Part shown: positions 44,172 to 53,428 of the stretch, in pieces
How the letters are laid out: each line of letters starts with the position of its first letter
Numbering within the stretch: the first letter of the stretch is position 1
Source of the DNA: DATMXT01 sp963662765
Lineage (GTDB): Bacteria; Bacillota; Clostridia; Oscillospirales; Feifaniaceae
DNA: 64,000 bases
Assembly (NCBI GenBank): GCA_963662765.2
Contig: CAXXUP010000008.1
Coordinates: 434,001-498,000 of the forward strand
Direction of reading: 5' to 3'
Program-made: the position numbers and the translations under genes
The notes under the pieces: model-generated
Told to the model about the DNA's origin: nothing
Databases searched by the model: none
Seen by the model: only the letters and a program-made list of their open reading frames with translations

Positions 44172-45020
44172 GTGTCGACCAAGAAACGGGGACTCGGTAT
44201 GGGTCTAGAAGCCCTGTTCGACGCAAGCTCAATAGATGTGTCGGGCGGCACTGTGCGGACGGTGGCGCTGTCGTCAGTCGAACCAAGTGGGGAGCAGCCC
44301 CGCAAGGCATTCGACGAGGAGGCGCTCGGGTCACTGGCCGAGAGCATTCGACAGCATGGAATTTTACAGCCACTCATTGTGCGGGAGAAAAACGGCCGCT
44401 TTATCATCGTGGCCGGCGAGCGCCGCTGGCGTGCCGCCCGTATGGCGGGACTTTCCGAAGTGCCGGTCATGGTCAAGGATTTCGACGACGCCGCTACCTT
44501 TGAAGTGGCGCTGGTGGAAAACCTACAGCGGGAAAACCTGTCTCCGATGGAGCTTAGCCGCGGATATAAGCAGCTCATCGACCGCTTCGGTCTGACCCAG
44601 GAGGAAATCGCAACAAAGGTCGGCCGGTCACGGCCCGCTGTTGCCAACGCTCTGCGGCTGTCATCGCTACCGGAGGGGGTCATTTCACTTCTGGAAGGGG
44701 GCAAAATCACCGAAGGCCACGCCAGAGCCCTCATTGGATTACCGGAGGAACGGGCCAAGGCGCTCGCCCAGCTTGCGGCGGATGGGAATGTGACGGTGCG
44801 TCAACTCGAGGAGGCCGCAAAAAAGCCCGAGAAGGCCAAGGCGCCGGAATCCCCCAAAAAACCGGCTGTAGACTATGCCCTGCACCTCGAAAAGCGACTT
44901 GGGCGGGAACTTGGCCGCAGGGTGCATGTGCGCCCTAAAAAAATCGAGATTGAATACTATGGCAACGAGGACCTCGACGCTCTGCTTGCGCGCCTCGGGT
45001 TGCCCATGGAGGATGCGTAA
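44172..45020 (+). CDS. parB: Chromosome partitioning protein ParB (Spo0J)
   Basis: 282-aa ParB with the opening STKKRGLGMGLEALFD, CTP-binding block IIVAGERRWRAARMAG, VALVENLQRENLSPMELSRG and helix-turn-helix LTQEEIATKVGRSRPAVANAL. It loads on parS and spreads as a CTP-dependent clamp, recruiting SMC. GTG 44172 has AAGGTG 6 bp upstream and gives the usual N-terminus; the GTG at 44163 is less likely. Confidence 0.95.
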   Translation: MSTKKRGLGMGLEALFDASSIDVSGGTVRTVALSSVEPSGEQPRKAFDEEALGSLAESIRQHGILQPLIVREKNGRFIIVAGERRWRAARMAGLSEVPVMVKDFDDAATFEVALVENLQRENLSPMELSRGYKQLIDRFGLTQEEIATKVGRSRPAVANALRLSSLPEGVISLLEGGKITEGHARALIGLPEERAKALAQLAADGNVTVRQLEEAAKKPEKAKAPESPKKPAVDYALHLEKRLGRELGRRVHVRPKKIEIEYYGNEDLDALLARLGLPMEDA

Positions 45021-45021
45021 G

Positions 45022-45456
45022 TTGGACGAAAAAAAAGGCCCCGGCTCGCTGCAGATCTACGTTGCAGTTTTTTTCGCAATCGCGCTGCTTTTTATTGCGA
45101 TTGCGGGCTTTCTGCAAGAGCGAAGCCTTGAGGCGGCCGAGGAATACGACAGTATGCTGGAGGAACAGCAGGGACACATCGCGCAAAATGACACCATGCT
45201 GAAGACCGTTCAGGAGGGTTATGAGGAACTCCAGGTGGAGCATGTGAAGCTACTAGCCGAAAACGAGGAGACCGAAAAGGCTCTCGAGGAAGCGACGGCG
45301 CAGGCCGAGAACCTCGAGCTGCTTCTCGAAGCGAAGCACCTTGCCGACAGCAAACAGCTCGACGCCGCCCGCGAAAAGTTTGGTCAGGTAAAGCGCCCGG
45401 CTACGGAAGCCGGCGGAGCGTTTTACGACGATCTGGAAAAGTTGCTCCTCAAATAG
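45022..45456 (+). CDS. Membrane-anchored coiled-coil protein of unknown function
   Basis: About 144 aa. One membrane helix near the N-terminus (LQIYVAVFFAIALLFIAIAGF), then an acidic coiled coil (about residues 38-112: EEYDSMLEEQQGHIAQN, EELQVEHVKLLAENEETE, EEATAQAENLELLLEA). The short C-terminal region resembles one TPR-like helix pair (SKQLDAAREKFGQV). TTG 45022 is 9 bp from GGAGG; ATG 45013 overlaps parB with no proper site. It directly follows parB and precedes serS. No family recognised; topology resembles FtsB/septal coiled-coil proteins only in general form. Confidence 0.75.
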   Translation: MDEKKGPGSLQIYVAVFFAIALLFIAIAGFLQERSLEAAEEYDSMLEEQQGHIAQNDTMLKTVQEGYEELQVEHVKLLAENEETEKALEEATAQAENLELLLEAKHLADSKQLDAAREKFGQVKRPATEAGGAFYDDLEKLLLK

Positions 45457-45524
45457 ATCTAGCGGCATTATCAAATTTGACTGAAATAACTTTAGAATTT
45501 ATAACAGATAAGGGAGAGAACGTC

Positions 45525-46796
45525 ATGCTGGACATCAAACGAATTAAACAGGATACCGATCATGTCAAAGAGCGCCTTGCCCTGCGTGGGACCGACTATT
45601 CGGCCGACCTCGACAAAGTGCTGGCGCTTGACGAGCGCCGCCGCGCCATTATATTCGACAATGAGCAATGTAAGGCCAAACAAAACGAGGCCTCCCGCAA
45701 AATTCCCCAGATGAAGAAGGCGGGGGAGGACACAGTGCCCGTCATGGCCGAAATGAAGGCGCTTTCCGACAAAATCAAGGAGGACGACGCCGAGCTGTCC
45801 GCCATCGACGCCGAAATAGAGACCTTACTGCTGAACATCCCCAATGTGCCCGATGACTCGGTGCCTGCCGGCACAAGCTCGGACGACAACGTCGAGATGC
45901 GCCGCTGGGGCACCCCCCGCACCTTTGACTTCGAGCCCAAGGCCCACTGGGACATCGGAAAAGACCTCGACATCCTCGACCCGGAGACCGCCGGCCGTGT
46001 GACCGGCGCCCGCTTCCACTTCTACAAAGGACTTGGCGCCCGGCTTGAGCGGTCGATTGTCAACTTCTACCTCGACACCCATACAAAGCGCGGCTACACC
46101 GAGATGTTCCCGCCCTATATGGTCAACAAAGACACCATGATCGGCACCGGACAGCTGCCCAAGTTTGCAGAAGACATGTTCAAGTTGGAGGGCATGGACT
46201 ATTACCTCATACCGACGGCCGAGGTGCCGGTGACCAACTATTACCGCGAGTCGATCATCGACGGCACTAAGCTTCCCATGAAGTTCTGTGCCTATTCCGC
46301 CTGCTTTAGGGCTGAGGCGGGCTCGGCCGGCCGCGACACCCGCGGGCTCATACGGCAGCACCAGTTCAACAAGGTCGAGCTGGTCAAATTCTCCCATTGT
46401 GACACCTCCTTTGACGAGCTCGAAAGCCTGACGCTCGACGCCGAGTACGTGCTGCAGCAGCTGGGGCTTGCCCACCGCACCATACTGCTGTGCACCGGCG
46501 ACATGGGGTTCGGCTCTGCCAAGACCTATGACATCGAGGTTTGGCTGCCTTCCTACGGCCGGTATGCCGAAATCTCCTCTTGCTCCGACATGACTGACTT
46601 CCAGGCCAGACGCGCCGGAATCCGGTTCAAGATGAATACGCAGGATAAGGCAAAGCTCGCCCACACCTTAAACGGCTCGGGCGTGGCTGTCGGCCGCACA
46701 GTGGCCGCCATCCTCGAGAACTATCAGAATGCAGATGGATCGGTAACGGTACCCGAGGTGCTGCGTCCCTATATGGGATGCGACGTCATCAAATAA
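45525..46796 (+). CDS. serS: Serine--tRNA ligase
   Basis: Class IIa synthetase of 423 aa. An N-terminal tRNA-binding coiled coil (to about residue 110) is followed by the catalytic core with FRAEAGSAGRDTRGLIRQHQ (motif 2) and LNGSGVAVGRTVAAILENYQ (motif 3). ATG 45525 follows GGGAGAGAA; the in-frame ATG 45477 lacks a site. Near parB and the origin, as serS is in many Firmicutes. Confidence 0.96.
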   Translation: MLDIKRIKQDTDHVKERLALRGTDYSADLDKVLALDERRRAIIFDNEQCKAKQNEASRKIPQMKKAGEDTVPVMAEMKALSDKIKEDDAELSAIDAEIETLLLNIPNVPDDSVPAGTSSDDNVEMRRWGTPRTFDFEPKAHWDIGKDLDILDPETAGRVTGARFHFYKGLGARLERSIVNFYLDTHTKRGYTEMFPPYMVNKDTMIGTGQLPKFAEDMFKLEGMDYYLIPTAEVPVTNYYRESIIDGTKLPMKFCAYSACFRAEAGSAGRDTRGLIRQHQFNKVELVKFSHCDTSFDELESLTLDAEYVLQQLGLAHRTILLCTGDMGFGSAKTYDIEVWLPSYGRYAEISSCSDMTDFQARRAGIRFKMNTQDKAKLAHTLNGSGVAVGRTVAAILENYQNADGSVTVPEVLRPYMGCDVIK

Positions 46797-46806
46797 CATC
46801 ATATCG

Positions 46807-46837
46807 AAAAAGGGGCGACAAAGGTCGCCTCTTTTTA
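46807..46837 (+). terminator. Terminator after serS
   Basis: AAAAAGGGGCGAC-AAAG-GTCGCCTCTTTTT with one G-T pair and a T-tract, 10 bp after the serS stop. Confidence 0.88.
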
Positions 46838-46856
46838 TTGTAAAAATTCCCTTTTG

Positions 46857-46875
46857 GATAAATATATTATTTATC
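46857..46875. promoter_or_regulatory. AT-rich palindrome upstream of the MFS gene pair
   Basis: Perfect arms GATAAATA / TATTTATC with a 3-base centre (TAT). Candidate operator for the MFS genes, 130 bp upstream of the first start. AT-richness makes chance occurrence possible. Confidence 0.35.
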
Positions 46876-47006
46876 TTATTCGATATCTCTTTATATGGCA
46901 GTGCTATTGAAAATTTGCGGTCTCCTATTTACTTCTCTTCTCAAATCTGATATTCTGTATTTTGCGCTATTGCAGGCGCTTCATTCAAAAAGGGGAGTAA
47001 GTACAT

Positions 47007-48260
47007 ATGGCTGAAAAGAAAAGCAAGCTGTTTTACGGCTGGTGGATTGTGCTCGCAGGCGGCCTGATCTCGGGTGCCGGTGTCGGAATCCTCATCAACT
47101 GCTCCGGTGTCTTTATCAAGCCGGTCACCGAGGCCCTGGGATATTCCCGCGGCGGTTTTACGCTCTATACGACAATCCAGTCGATCGTGGCGATGGTCTC
47201 GGTCCCAATCTACGGCGAGATCTTCCGCCGATTTTCCATTCGCAAGGTTATGCTCATCGCCGCGACCTACTGCTGCGCCGTCTATTTTTGCCTCTCCTTC
47301 GCAACCCAGCTGTGGCACTTCTATCTGTTGGGCGCGATGTACGGGCTGGCCAATTCCTGCATTACCATCATGGCGGTTGGGACGCTCATCAACCGCTGGT
47401 TTTATGAAAAGAAGGGGCTGGCCGCAGGACTTGCGTTTTCAGGCTCCGGCGTAACGGCGGCCATCATGATGAAAGTGACGACCAAAGTCATCGCTGTCCA
47501 CGGCTGGCAGTGGGGCTACCGCGTACAAGCGCTCGTCGCCTATGCGCTGCTCCTCATCGCCACCATCTTCATCGTGCGAGACAAGCCGGAAGATATCGGG
47601 CTTGTGCCACTCGGCGCAGAGAAAAAAATGGTGGACGGTGTCGCACCGGTTCGCCTCGGCCTGACGCGGGCAAAAGCGCTCAAAACTTCAACTTTCTACA
47701 TCATGGCAGCCGGGTTTTTCTTCAACTCTATGATCGGAATGGGCATCAACCCCCACATCAGCGCCTGTCTGACCGATATCGGCTATGACGGGACCTTTGC
47801 CGCGACCATCATCTCAACGGTCATGCTGATCATGATGTTCGCCAAGGTGGCGCTCGGGATGACCTTTGACAAGATCGGCTCCGTCAAAGCCGGTTTTACG
47901 GTGGGCTTTGTGCTGCTCATGTCCTCGCTGCTCATTTTGAATGCCGGCGTCAGCGCTTACATTCCTTGGGTCTTCGCCGCCTTCTTCGGGTTTGGATATG
48001 CCACGCTGTCGGTGCCCTATTCCTACCTGACCAGTGAAATATTCGGAGACCGCGAATTTTCCGGCATTTACAGCCTTGCCACCATGATGTCGAGTGCCGG
48101 CGGCGCCATCGGCCCCGTGCTGTCGGGAACGCTGTATGACCTCACCGGCTCCTACCGTCTGGTCTTCATACTCTACGCAGTCTTTTCTGTGGCGATCATC
48201 CTGCTCTTAACCACCGCCGCCAAACAGGGCAAGGCACGCGGCTATGCAACAGCGGAGTAA
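47007..48260 (+). CDS. MFS transporter (OFA-like family), copy 1
   Basis: 417-aa major facilitator with 12 likely helices. It opens LFYGWWIVLAGGLISGAGVG, a pattern of the oxalate:formate-antiporter-like branch; the loop after helix 2 is EIFRRFSIRKVML and the mid-protein loop (about 195-225) is charged. Substrate unknown, most likely a carboxylate. ATG 47007 follows GGGGAG. The next gene is a close paralogue 29 bp downstream. Confidence 0.85.
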   Translation: MAEKKSKLFYGWWIVLAGGLISGAGVGILINCSGVFIKPVTEALGYSRGGFTLYTTIQSIVAMVSVPIYGEIFRRFSIRKVMLIAATYCCAVYFCLSFATQLWHFYLLGAMYGLANSCITIMAVGTLINRWFYEKKGLAAGLAFSGSGVTAAIMMKVTTKVIAVHGWQWGYRVQALVAYALLLIATIFIVRDKPEDIGLVPLGAEKKMVDGVAPVRLGLTRAKALKTSTFYIMAAGFFFNSMIGMGINPHISACLTDIGYDGTFAATIISTVMLIMMFAKVALGMTFDKIGSVKAGFTVGFVLLMSSLLILNAGVSAYIPWVFAAFFGFGYATLSVPYSYLTSEIFGDREFSGIYSLATMMSSAGGAIGPVLSGTLYDLTGSYRLVFILYAVFSVAIILLLTTAAKQGKARGYATAE

Positions 48261-48289
48261 GCCGATACTTCTAATTTAAAGGAGAACCT

Positions 48290-49528
48290 ATGACTGGGGC
48301 AAAACCCAAGCTGTTTTACGGTTGGTATGTCGTCTTTTCCTGTACTTTAATCATCGGAGGCTCGATCGGGCTGTTGTGGAACTGCTCGGGCGTCTTTTTG
48401 AAGCCGGTCTCTGAGGCGCTCGGCTTCTCCCGCGGGGCCTTCACCTTCTATACGACTCTGTCCAGCATCGTGTCGACCATGGTCATGCCATTTTTCGGTG
48501 GAATTTTTAAAAAATTCGGACAAAAACGGGTCATGCTCTTTTGTGCCGCAGTCTGCTGCTCGCTGCCTTTGCTGCTGTCTTTCACCGGCGTCATCTGGCA
48601 GTATTATCTGATTGCGCTTGTTCAGGGCGCTTTCATCATCGGGCTCGATGTCATGGCGCTGGGCACGCTCATCAACAACTGGTTTAAAGCCCGCAAAGGG
48701 CTTGCAACCGGCATCGCCTTCGCCGGCTCCAGTCTAATCGGTTCGGTGGCAGTGCCGACCGTCACCCGCATTGTCAACGCCTTTGGCTGGCAATGGGGCT
48801 ACCGCAGTATGTCGATTATGGCGGCCGTCCTCATTTTTCCGGTGCTGATTCTTGTCGTCAAGGAACGGCCGGAGGAGATGGGGCTACACCGCTACGGAGA
48901 AGAGGAGTTTGATGGCGTCGCATCCGTCCCCGCCGGCGGCCTTTCCCGCGCCGAAGCCCTCAAGACTCCTATGTTCTGGCTGCTTGGGATCGGATTATTT
49001 ATGACCGCCCTCATCGACACCGGCATCGCCACCAACTTCATTGCTTTCATGGACGATATCGGCTATACGCAGGTCTTTGCCTCCGGCATTGTGTCGGGTT
49101 ATATGGTGGTCATGTGCGCAGCAAAGCTTGGACTCGGCACGATTTTCGATAAGCTCGGCACCAGGCTTGGCGCACTGCTGGCAGGCCTTGCCGTAACAGC
49201 CGCGCCTTTGACATTAGTCTTCATCGCCATGCCTGGAATGCCGTACCTGTTCGCCTTTGCCTTCGGTTTCGCCTACGCAACTTCAACGGTGCCGCCGGCC
49301 ATGCTGACGGCCGCCATCTTCGGCAACAAGAATTTTACTTCCATCTACGGCACCATTCTGATGTTCGTCACGGTGGGCGGCGCCATCGGCGCTCCGCTGT
49401 GCGGCTTCATTTTCGACTATACAAAATCATATCATGCGGCATGGCTTACGCTTGCGGCCTGCGGGGCAGTCGCGACTTTTTTCTACGTCACCGCCACGCG
49501 CCTGGGGGAGCGGCGAAAAACCTGGTAA
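48290..49528 (+). CDS. MFS transporter (OFA-like family), copy 2
   Basis: 412-aa paralogue of the preceding protein, with the same opening KLFYGWYVVFSC and shared blocks CSGVFLKPVSEALGFSRGAF and FGWQWGYRSMSIM. The pair arose by tandem duplication and has clearly diverged, so the two may differ in substrate or act together. ATG 48290 follows AAAGGAG. The gene ends about 70 bp before the MATE gene. Confidence 0.85.
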   Translation: MTGAKPKLFYGWYVVFSCTLIIGGSIGLLWNCSGVFLKPVSEALGFSRGAFTFYTTLSSIVSTMVMPFFGGIFKKFGQKRVMLFCAAVCCSLPLLLSFTGVIWQYYLIALVQGAFIIGLDVMALGTLINNWFKARKGLATGIAFAGSSLIGSVAVPTVTRIVNAFGWQWGYRSMSIMAAVLIFPVLILVVKERPEEMGLHRYGEEEFDGVASVPAGGLSRAEALKTPMFWLLGIGLFMTALIDTGIATNFIAFMDDIGYTQVFASGIVSGYMVVMCAAKLGLGTIFDKLGTRLGALLAGLAVTAAPLTLVFIAMPGMPYLFAFAFGFAYATSTVPPAMLTAAIFGNKNFTSIYGTILMFVTVGGAIGAPLCGFIFDYTKSYHAAWLTLAACGAVATFFYVTATRLGERRKTW

Positions 49529-49601
49529 ACAAGGCTGTTTTACCGTGGCCGCCGGTCACGGTAAATTTTTTCTCCATCCGTTTTTAGAGAGGAGGCACCA
49601 A

Positions 49602-50990
49602 ATGCGCCTTGAAAAGCTGAAAGGCGACCGCGGTTTTTACCGCATGGTTGCCATGCTGGTGCTACCCATCATTGTTCAACAGGGCATCACAAACTTTGTC
49701 AACCTGCTCGACAACATCATGATCGGGGCCTTAGGCACCCTGCCCATGAGCGCCGTATCGATTGTCAACCAGCTCATTTTTGTCTTTAACCTCACACTGT
49801 TCGGCGGGCTCTCGGGGGTGTCGATCTTCGGCGCACAGTTTTGGGGCGTGAAAGACTACGACGGTATGCGCCGCACCCTGCGCATCAAGCTGATGTTCGG
49901 CGTGACGGTGACAGCCGCAATCTGTCTTTTGCTGCTGACAAAGGGTGAACTGCTGATCGGACTGTGGCTGGGGGGTGCCGCCAACACGCCGGCCGAAGTG
50001 GCTGCAGTGCTTGGGGCAGGCATGGAATATTTGCGCATCATCGTCTTTGGGTTGCCCGCCTTCATGTTGACCCAAGCCTACGTCAACACCCTGCGGGAGA
50101 CGGGGGAGACTGTCGCCCCCATGATCGCGAGCCTCATCGCCGTTTTGGTCAACCTCGTCGGCAACTACCTGCTCATCTTCGGCAAGTTTGGGTTCCCGGC
50201 ACTGGGAGTGGCCGGCGGCGCCATCGCGACGGTGATGGCCCGGTGGCTGGAGGCACTCTACATTGTGGCCCACGCCCACCGGCACACGGATAAGTATCCC
50301 TTTATGCCGGGGCTCTACAAAAGGCTCTATGTGCCGCCTGAGCTGCTAAAAAAAGTGGCAATCACCGGCACGCCGCTGCTCTTCAACGAACTGCTGTGGT
50401 CGGTGGGAAACACCCTCATCAATAACTCCTATTCGGCGCGGGGACTCCAGGTCGTCGCCTCGGTCAACATCCTCGGCACAACTTGGCAATTTTTTGCCGT
50501 CGTCATGTTCTCGATGGGGGCTGCGGTCTCGATTCTGGTCGGGCAAAAGCTCGGGGCCGGCGATATCGAGGGGGCACGGGCCATCAACACCAAACTGCTG
50601 TTTGCCGCCTTTGTGCTGCACCTCGGGGTTGGGGCCATGCTGATCGGTGTCGCGCCCTACATACCGCTCCTCTTCAAGACCGAGCCTGCGGTGCGAGCCC
50701 TTGCCACCCGCATGCTCATGGTGGCAGGGCTGTCGCTGCCGGTGCACACCCTCATCCACTGCTCCTATTTTGCCATCCGGTCGGGCGGAAAGACGGTGAT
50801 CACCTTCCTCTTCGACTGCGGCTTCATGTGGGCGGTGTCAGTGCCGCTGGCCTTTTTCCTCTGCCGGTTTACAAGTCTGCCGGTCATCCTCATCTACGCC
50901 GTGCTGCAGTTTGCCGACGTCGGCAAGCTCGCAATCGGACTTGCCATGCTCAAAAACGGTTTCTGGGCAAAAAATATCATCGGGACATAA
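49602..50990 (+). CDS. MATE-family multidrug/cation efflux protein
   Basis: 462-aa transporter with 12 likely helices in two similar halves (MVAMLVLPIIVQQGITNFVN in the first, VAITGTPLLFNELLWSVGN in the second). MATE pumps use Na+ or H+ gradients to export cationic compounds. ATG 49602 follows GAGAGGAGG; the frame extends upstream into the preceding gene but lacks a site there. Substrate unknown. Confidence 0.9.
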   Translation: MRLEKLKGDRGFYRMVAMLVLPIIVQQGITNFVNLLDNIMIGALGTLPMSAVSIVNQLIFVFNLTLFGGLSGVSIFGAQFWGVKDYDGMRRTLRIKLMFGVTVTAAICLLLLTKGELLIGLWLGGAANTPAEVAAVLGAGMEYLRIIVFGLPAFMLTQAYVNTLRETGETVAPMIASLIAVLVNLVGNYLLIFGKFGFPALGVAGGAIATVMARWLEALYIVAHAHRHTDKYPFMPGLYKRLYVPPELLKKVAITGTPLLFNELLWSVGNTLINNSYSARGLQVVASVNILGTTWQFFAVVMFSMGAAVSILVGQKLGAGDIEGARAINTKLLFAAFVLHLGVGAMLIGVAPYIPLLFKTEPAVRALATRMLMVAGLSLPVHTLIHCSYFAIRSGGKTVITFLFDCGFMWAVSVPLAFFLCRFTSLPVILIYAVLQFADVGKLAIGLAMLKNGFWAKNIIGT

Positions 50991-51056
50991 ATGGCTGGAA
51001 ATATCATCCCGACATTAAGAGTAAAGAACATCATCGAGGTGTATAAAAAGTCGCAA

Positions 51057-51084
51057 AAAAAAGAGGGCGAACGCCCTCTTTTTT
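51057..51084. terminator. Bidirectional terminator between the MATE gene and lexA
   Basis: AAAAAAGAGGGCG-AA-CGCCCTCTTTTTT with A/T tracts on both sides. It serves the convergent MATE (+) and lexA (-) transcripts. Confidence 0.92.
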
Positions 51085-51095
51085 ACAAATGGTGT

Positions 51096-51695
51096 TTATA
51101 GTTCCCGCCAGACGCCGATGACACGTCCGAGTATCGCAAGTTCGTGGACGATGATGGGCTCGTAGGCCTTGTTTTCCGGCTGAAGCCGGAAATGTCCGCG
51201 CTCCTTGTAAAACCGCTTGACCGTAGCCTCGTCCCCGATGAGCGCGACGACGATGTCGCCGTTTTCGGCAGCCGGTGTGCGTTCGACAATCACGAGGTCG
51301 CCGTCCAAAATTGCGGCGTCCATCATACTGTCGCCCCTTACCTTCAGGGCAAAGAGCTCGCGGCCGCGGGCAAAGTCGCGGTCGACCGGGAGCACTCCCT
51401 GGACATCTTCGACAGCGAGAATGGGCGAGCCCGCCGTAACTTTGCCGATGATGGGCACACCTACGGTTCGACGGGCGGGGCCGCCGTCCGGCAGGGCGAG
51501 GGAGCGCTTGCGGCCGGCACCGGCCCGCAGCAGCCCTTCCTCCTCAAGTTGGCGCAGATACAGAAAGACGGTGGAGGTGGACTTCAGTCCAACACCCTCA
51601 CAGATCTCCCGCATAGAGGGGGGGAGCCCCACCTCATCGATGTAGCTCGCAATATAATCGTATACCTCTTTTTTTCGACGCTCTCCCTTTGTCAC
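51096..51695 (-). CDS. lexA: SOS repressor LexA
   Basis: 199-aa repressor-protease. The winged helix-turn-helix is PPSMREICEGVGLKSTSTVF, the autocleavage site is the Ala-Gly of KVTAGSPI, and the catalytic dyad is Ser in VRGDSMMDAAI and Lys in EATVKRFYKE. RecA-stimulated self-cleavage derepresses DNA damage genes. GTG 51695 follows GGAGG. An AAACATATGTTT box overlaps the -35 of its own promoter, consistent with autoregulation. Confidence 0.95.
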   Translation of the reverse strand: MTKGERRKKEVYDYIASYIDEVGLPPSMREICEGVGLKSTSTVFLYLRQLEEEGLLRAGAGRKRSLALPDGGPARRTVGVPIIGKVTAGSPILAVEDVQGVLPVDRDFARGRELFALKVRGDSMMDAAILDGDLVIVERTPAAENGDIVVALIGDEATVKRFYKERGHFRLQPENKAYEPIIVHELAILGRVIGVWREL

Positions 51696-51711
51696 TTTAA
51701 TCCTCCAACGG

Positions 51712-51740
51712 TTGACACGGCCATTTAGTTGATTTATAGT
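51712..51740 (+). promoter_or_regulatory. Promoter of the D-aminoacylase gene
   Basis: TTGACA (51712-51717), 17-bp spacer, TATAGT (51735-51740). It leaves a leader of about 90 nt that includes the LexA-like box. Confidence 0.6.
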
Positions 51741-51756
51741 TTACTTAATGAATACC

Positions 51757-51785
51757 ATTATACCACGGTTTGATTAAAAAGCAAA
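51757..51785 (-). promoter_or_regulatory. Promoter of lexA
   Basis: Minus strand -10 TATAAT (51757-51762), 17-bp spacer, -35 TTTGCT (51780-51785). Confidence 0.6.
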
Positions 51786-51794
51786 CATATGTTT
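51783..51794. promoter_or_regulatory. LexA-box-like palindrome
   Basis: AAACATATGTTT, a perfect palindrome that differs from the Firmicutes SOS box core GAACATATGTTC only at the outer base of each arm. It overlaps the lexA -35 and lies in the leader of the divergent aminoacylase gene. Confidence 0.55.
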
Positions 51795-51834
51795 TGTTTT
51801 TTTAGCGGCCGCCATTTTAGAAGAGGGGGAATTT

Positions 51835-53428
51835 ATGTACGACATCATTTTCAGGAACGCCCACATCGTTGACGGCACCGGCGCGCCGTGGTACAAAGGC
51901 GACCTTGCGGTTAAGGACGGCCGCATTGCAGCCATCGGCAAGGTAGAGGGCTGCGCCGCGCGTGTTGTCGACTGCAAGGACCATGTGCTGGCCCCCGGAT
52001 TCATCGACACCCACGCACATTACGAGTCGATCATCAATCTGGTCCCGGGCACTGAGGCCAATCTGATGCAAGGGGTCACAACCCAGGTCTGCGGCGTCTG
52101 CGGGCTGTCGCCTGCCCCGGTCAGCGACGAGGTAGAGATCTCTGTCAAGCAGTATGTCGGCTTTGCCGCGGCAGGGCTCACGCTCGATTGGCCATGGCGG
52201 AGCTTCGGCGAGTACTTTGACTGCATCAATGCCCTGCCGCTCGGGGTCAACTTCTCGGCCTATGTCGGCCACGGCACCCTGCGCATCCTGGCCATGGGTT
52301 TTGTGGACAAAAAACCGTCGGCCGAGGAACTGGAGCGCATGAAGAGCCTGCTGCGGGAGGCGATGGAGGCCGGGGCCTTAGGTATGTCGACCGGCCTCTT
52401 CTACCCACCGGGGGTGTGGAGCGACGTTGATGAGCTGGCGGAGCTTGGTAAGGTGCTGGCCGAGTATGGCGGCGTCTTTGCCTGTCACATGCGCAACGAG
52501 GCTGATCAACTCGTCGAATCGGTCGAAGAGGTGCTCGAGGTCGGCCGGCGGTCAGGATGCAAGCTTCAGGTCCACCACCATAAGGTCGGCGGTGTCAAGA
52601 ACTGGGGTCTTGTCAACACCACCCTCGCCATAATGGAGAAGGCCCGTGACGATGAGGGCCTCGACGTTATGCTCGACCAATACCCCTACGCCGTTTCTGC
52701 CACAACGCTTCGGGCCATCCTGCCGCCTTGGGCACAGGTGGGCGGCGTGCAGGCCACCATCGATCGCCTGAAGAGCGACGAGGTCCGCGCCCGTATCATG
52801 GCCGACATCGGCACCGGCCTGCCCGAGTGGGAAAATCAGTATGTACAGGTGCCGGGCGCCGAGTCCGTGCTGCTCTTCTACATCCCGTTCACCCCACAGT
52901 ATCAGGGCATGAATTTGGCGCAGGCAGCCCTTCTCCACGGCAAGGACCCCGTGAGCACGGCGCTCGACATCATCATGCTCAACAATGGGGCTGACCTCGT
53001 CGGCTACGGCTCCATGAGCGAAGAGGACGTCAAAACCGTCATGCGTTCACCCCTGACCATGGTGGGCTCCGACACCATTCCGGGCTCCGTCACCGTCAAG
53101 TGCCACCCCAGAGCCTACGGCACCTTCGCCCGAGTTTTGGGCAAATACGTCCGGGAGGAAAAGGTTCTGACGCTGGAAGAGGCTGTACGTAAAATGACCA
53201 GCCTGCCGGCCGCACGGTTTGGCTTTGCCGGCAAGGGTGTCCTGCACACCGGCAATGGATGCCGATCTCGTGCTGTTTGACCCCAAAACGGTGCGGGACA
53301 CGGCCGATTTCCAAGACTCCGCCCGCCACCCTCGAGGGCATCGACATGGTGGTGGTCGCGGGACGCATTGCCGTCGAGGGGCGGTTGCCGAGACCGGAAT
53401 CCGGGCCGGCCGGCTGTTGCGAGCTTAA
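51835..53428 (+). CDS. N-acyl-D-amino-acid deacylase family amidohydrolase, 3' end frameshifted
   Basis: Amidohydrolase that cleaves N-acyl groups from D-amino acids or related amides. The metal-site block is PGFIDTHAHYESIINLVP; VCGVCGLSPAP and KLQVHHHKVGGVKNWG fit the D-aminoacylase subgroup. The first frame (481 aa) ends at 53280. The expected tail continues in other frames: MDADLVLFDPKTVRDTADFQ, then EGIDMVVVAGRIAVEG, then ETGIRAGRLLRA to 53428. This implies three single-base shifts (about 53255, 53320, 53385) in a stretch where dnaA and dnaN are also broken, so sequence error is likely. ATG 51835 follows GAGGGGG. Confidence 0.82.
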
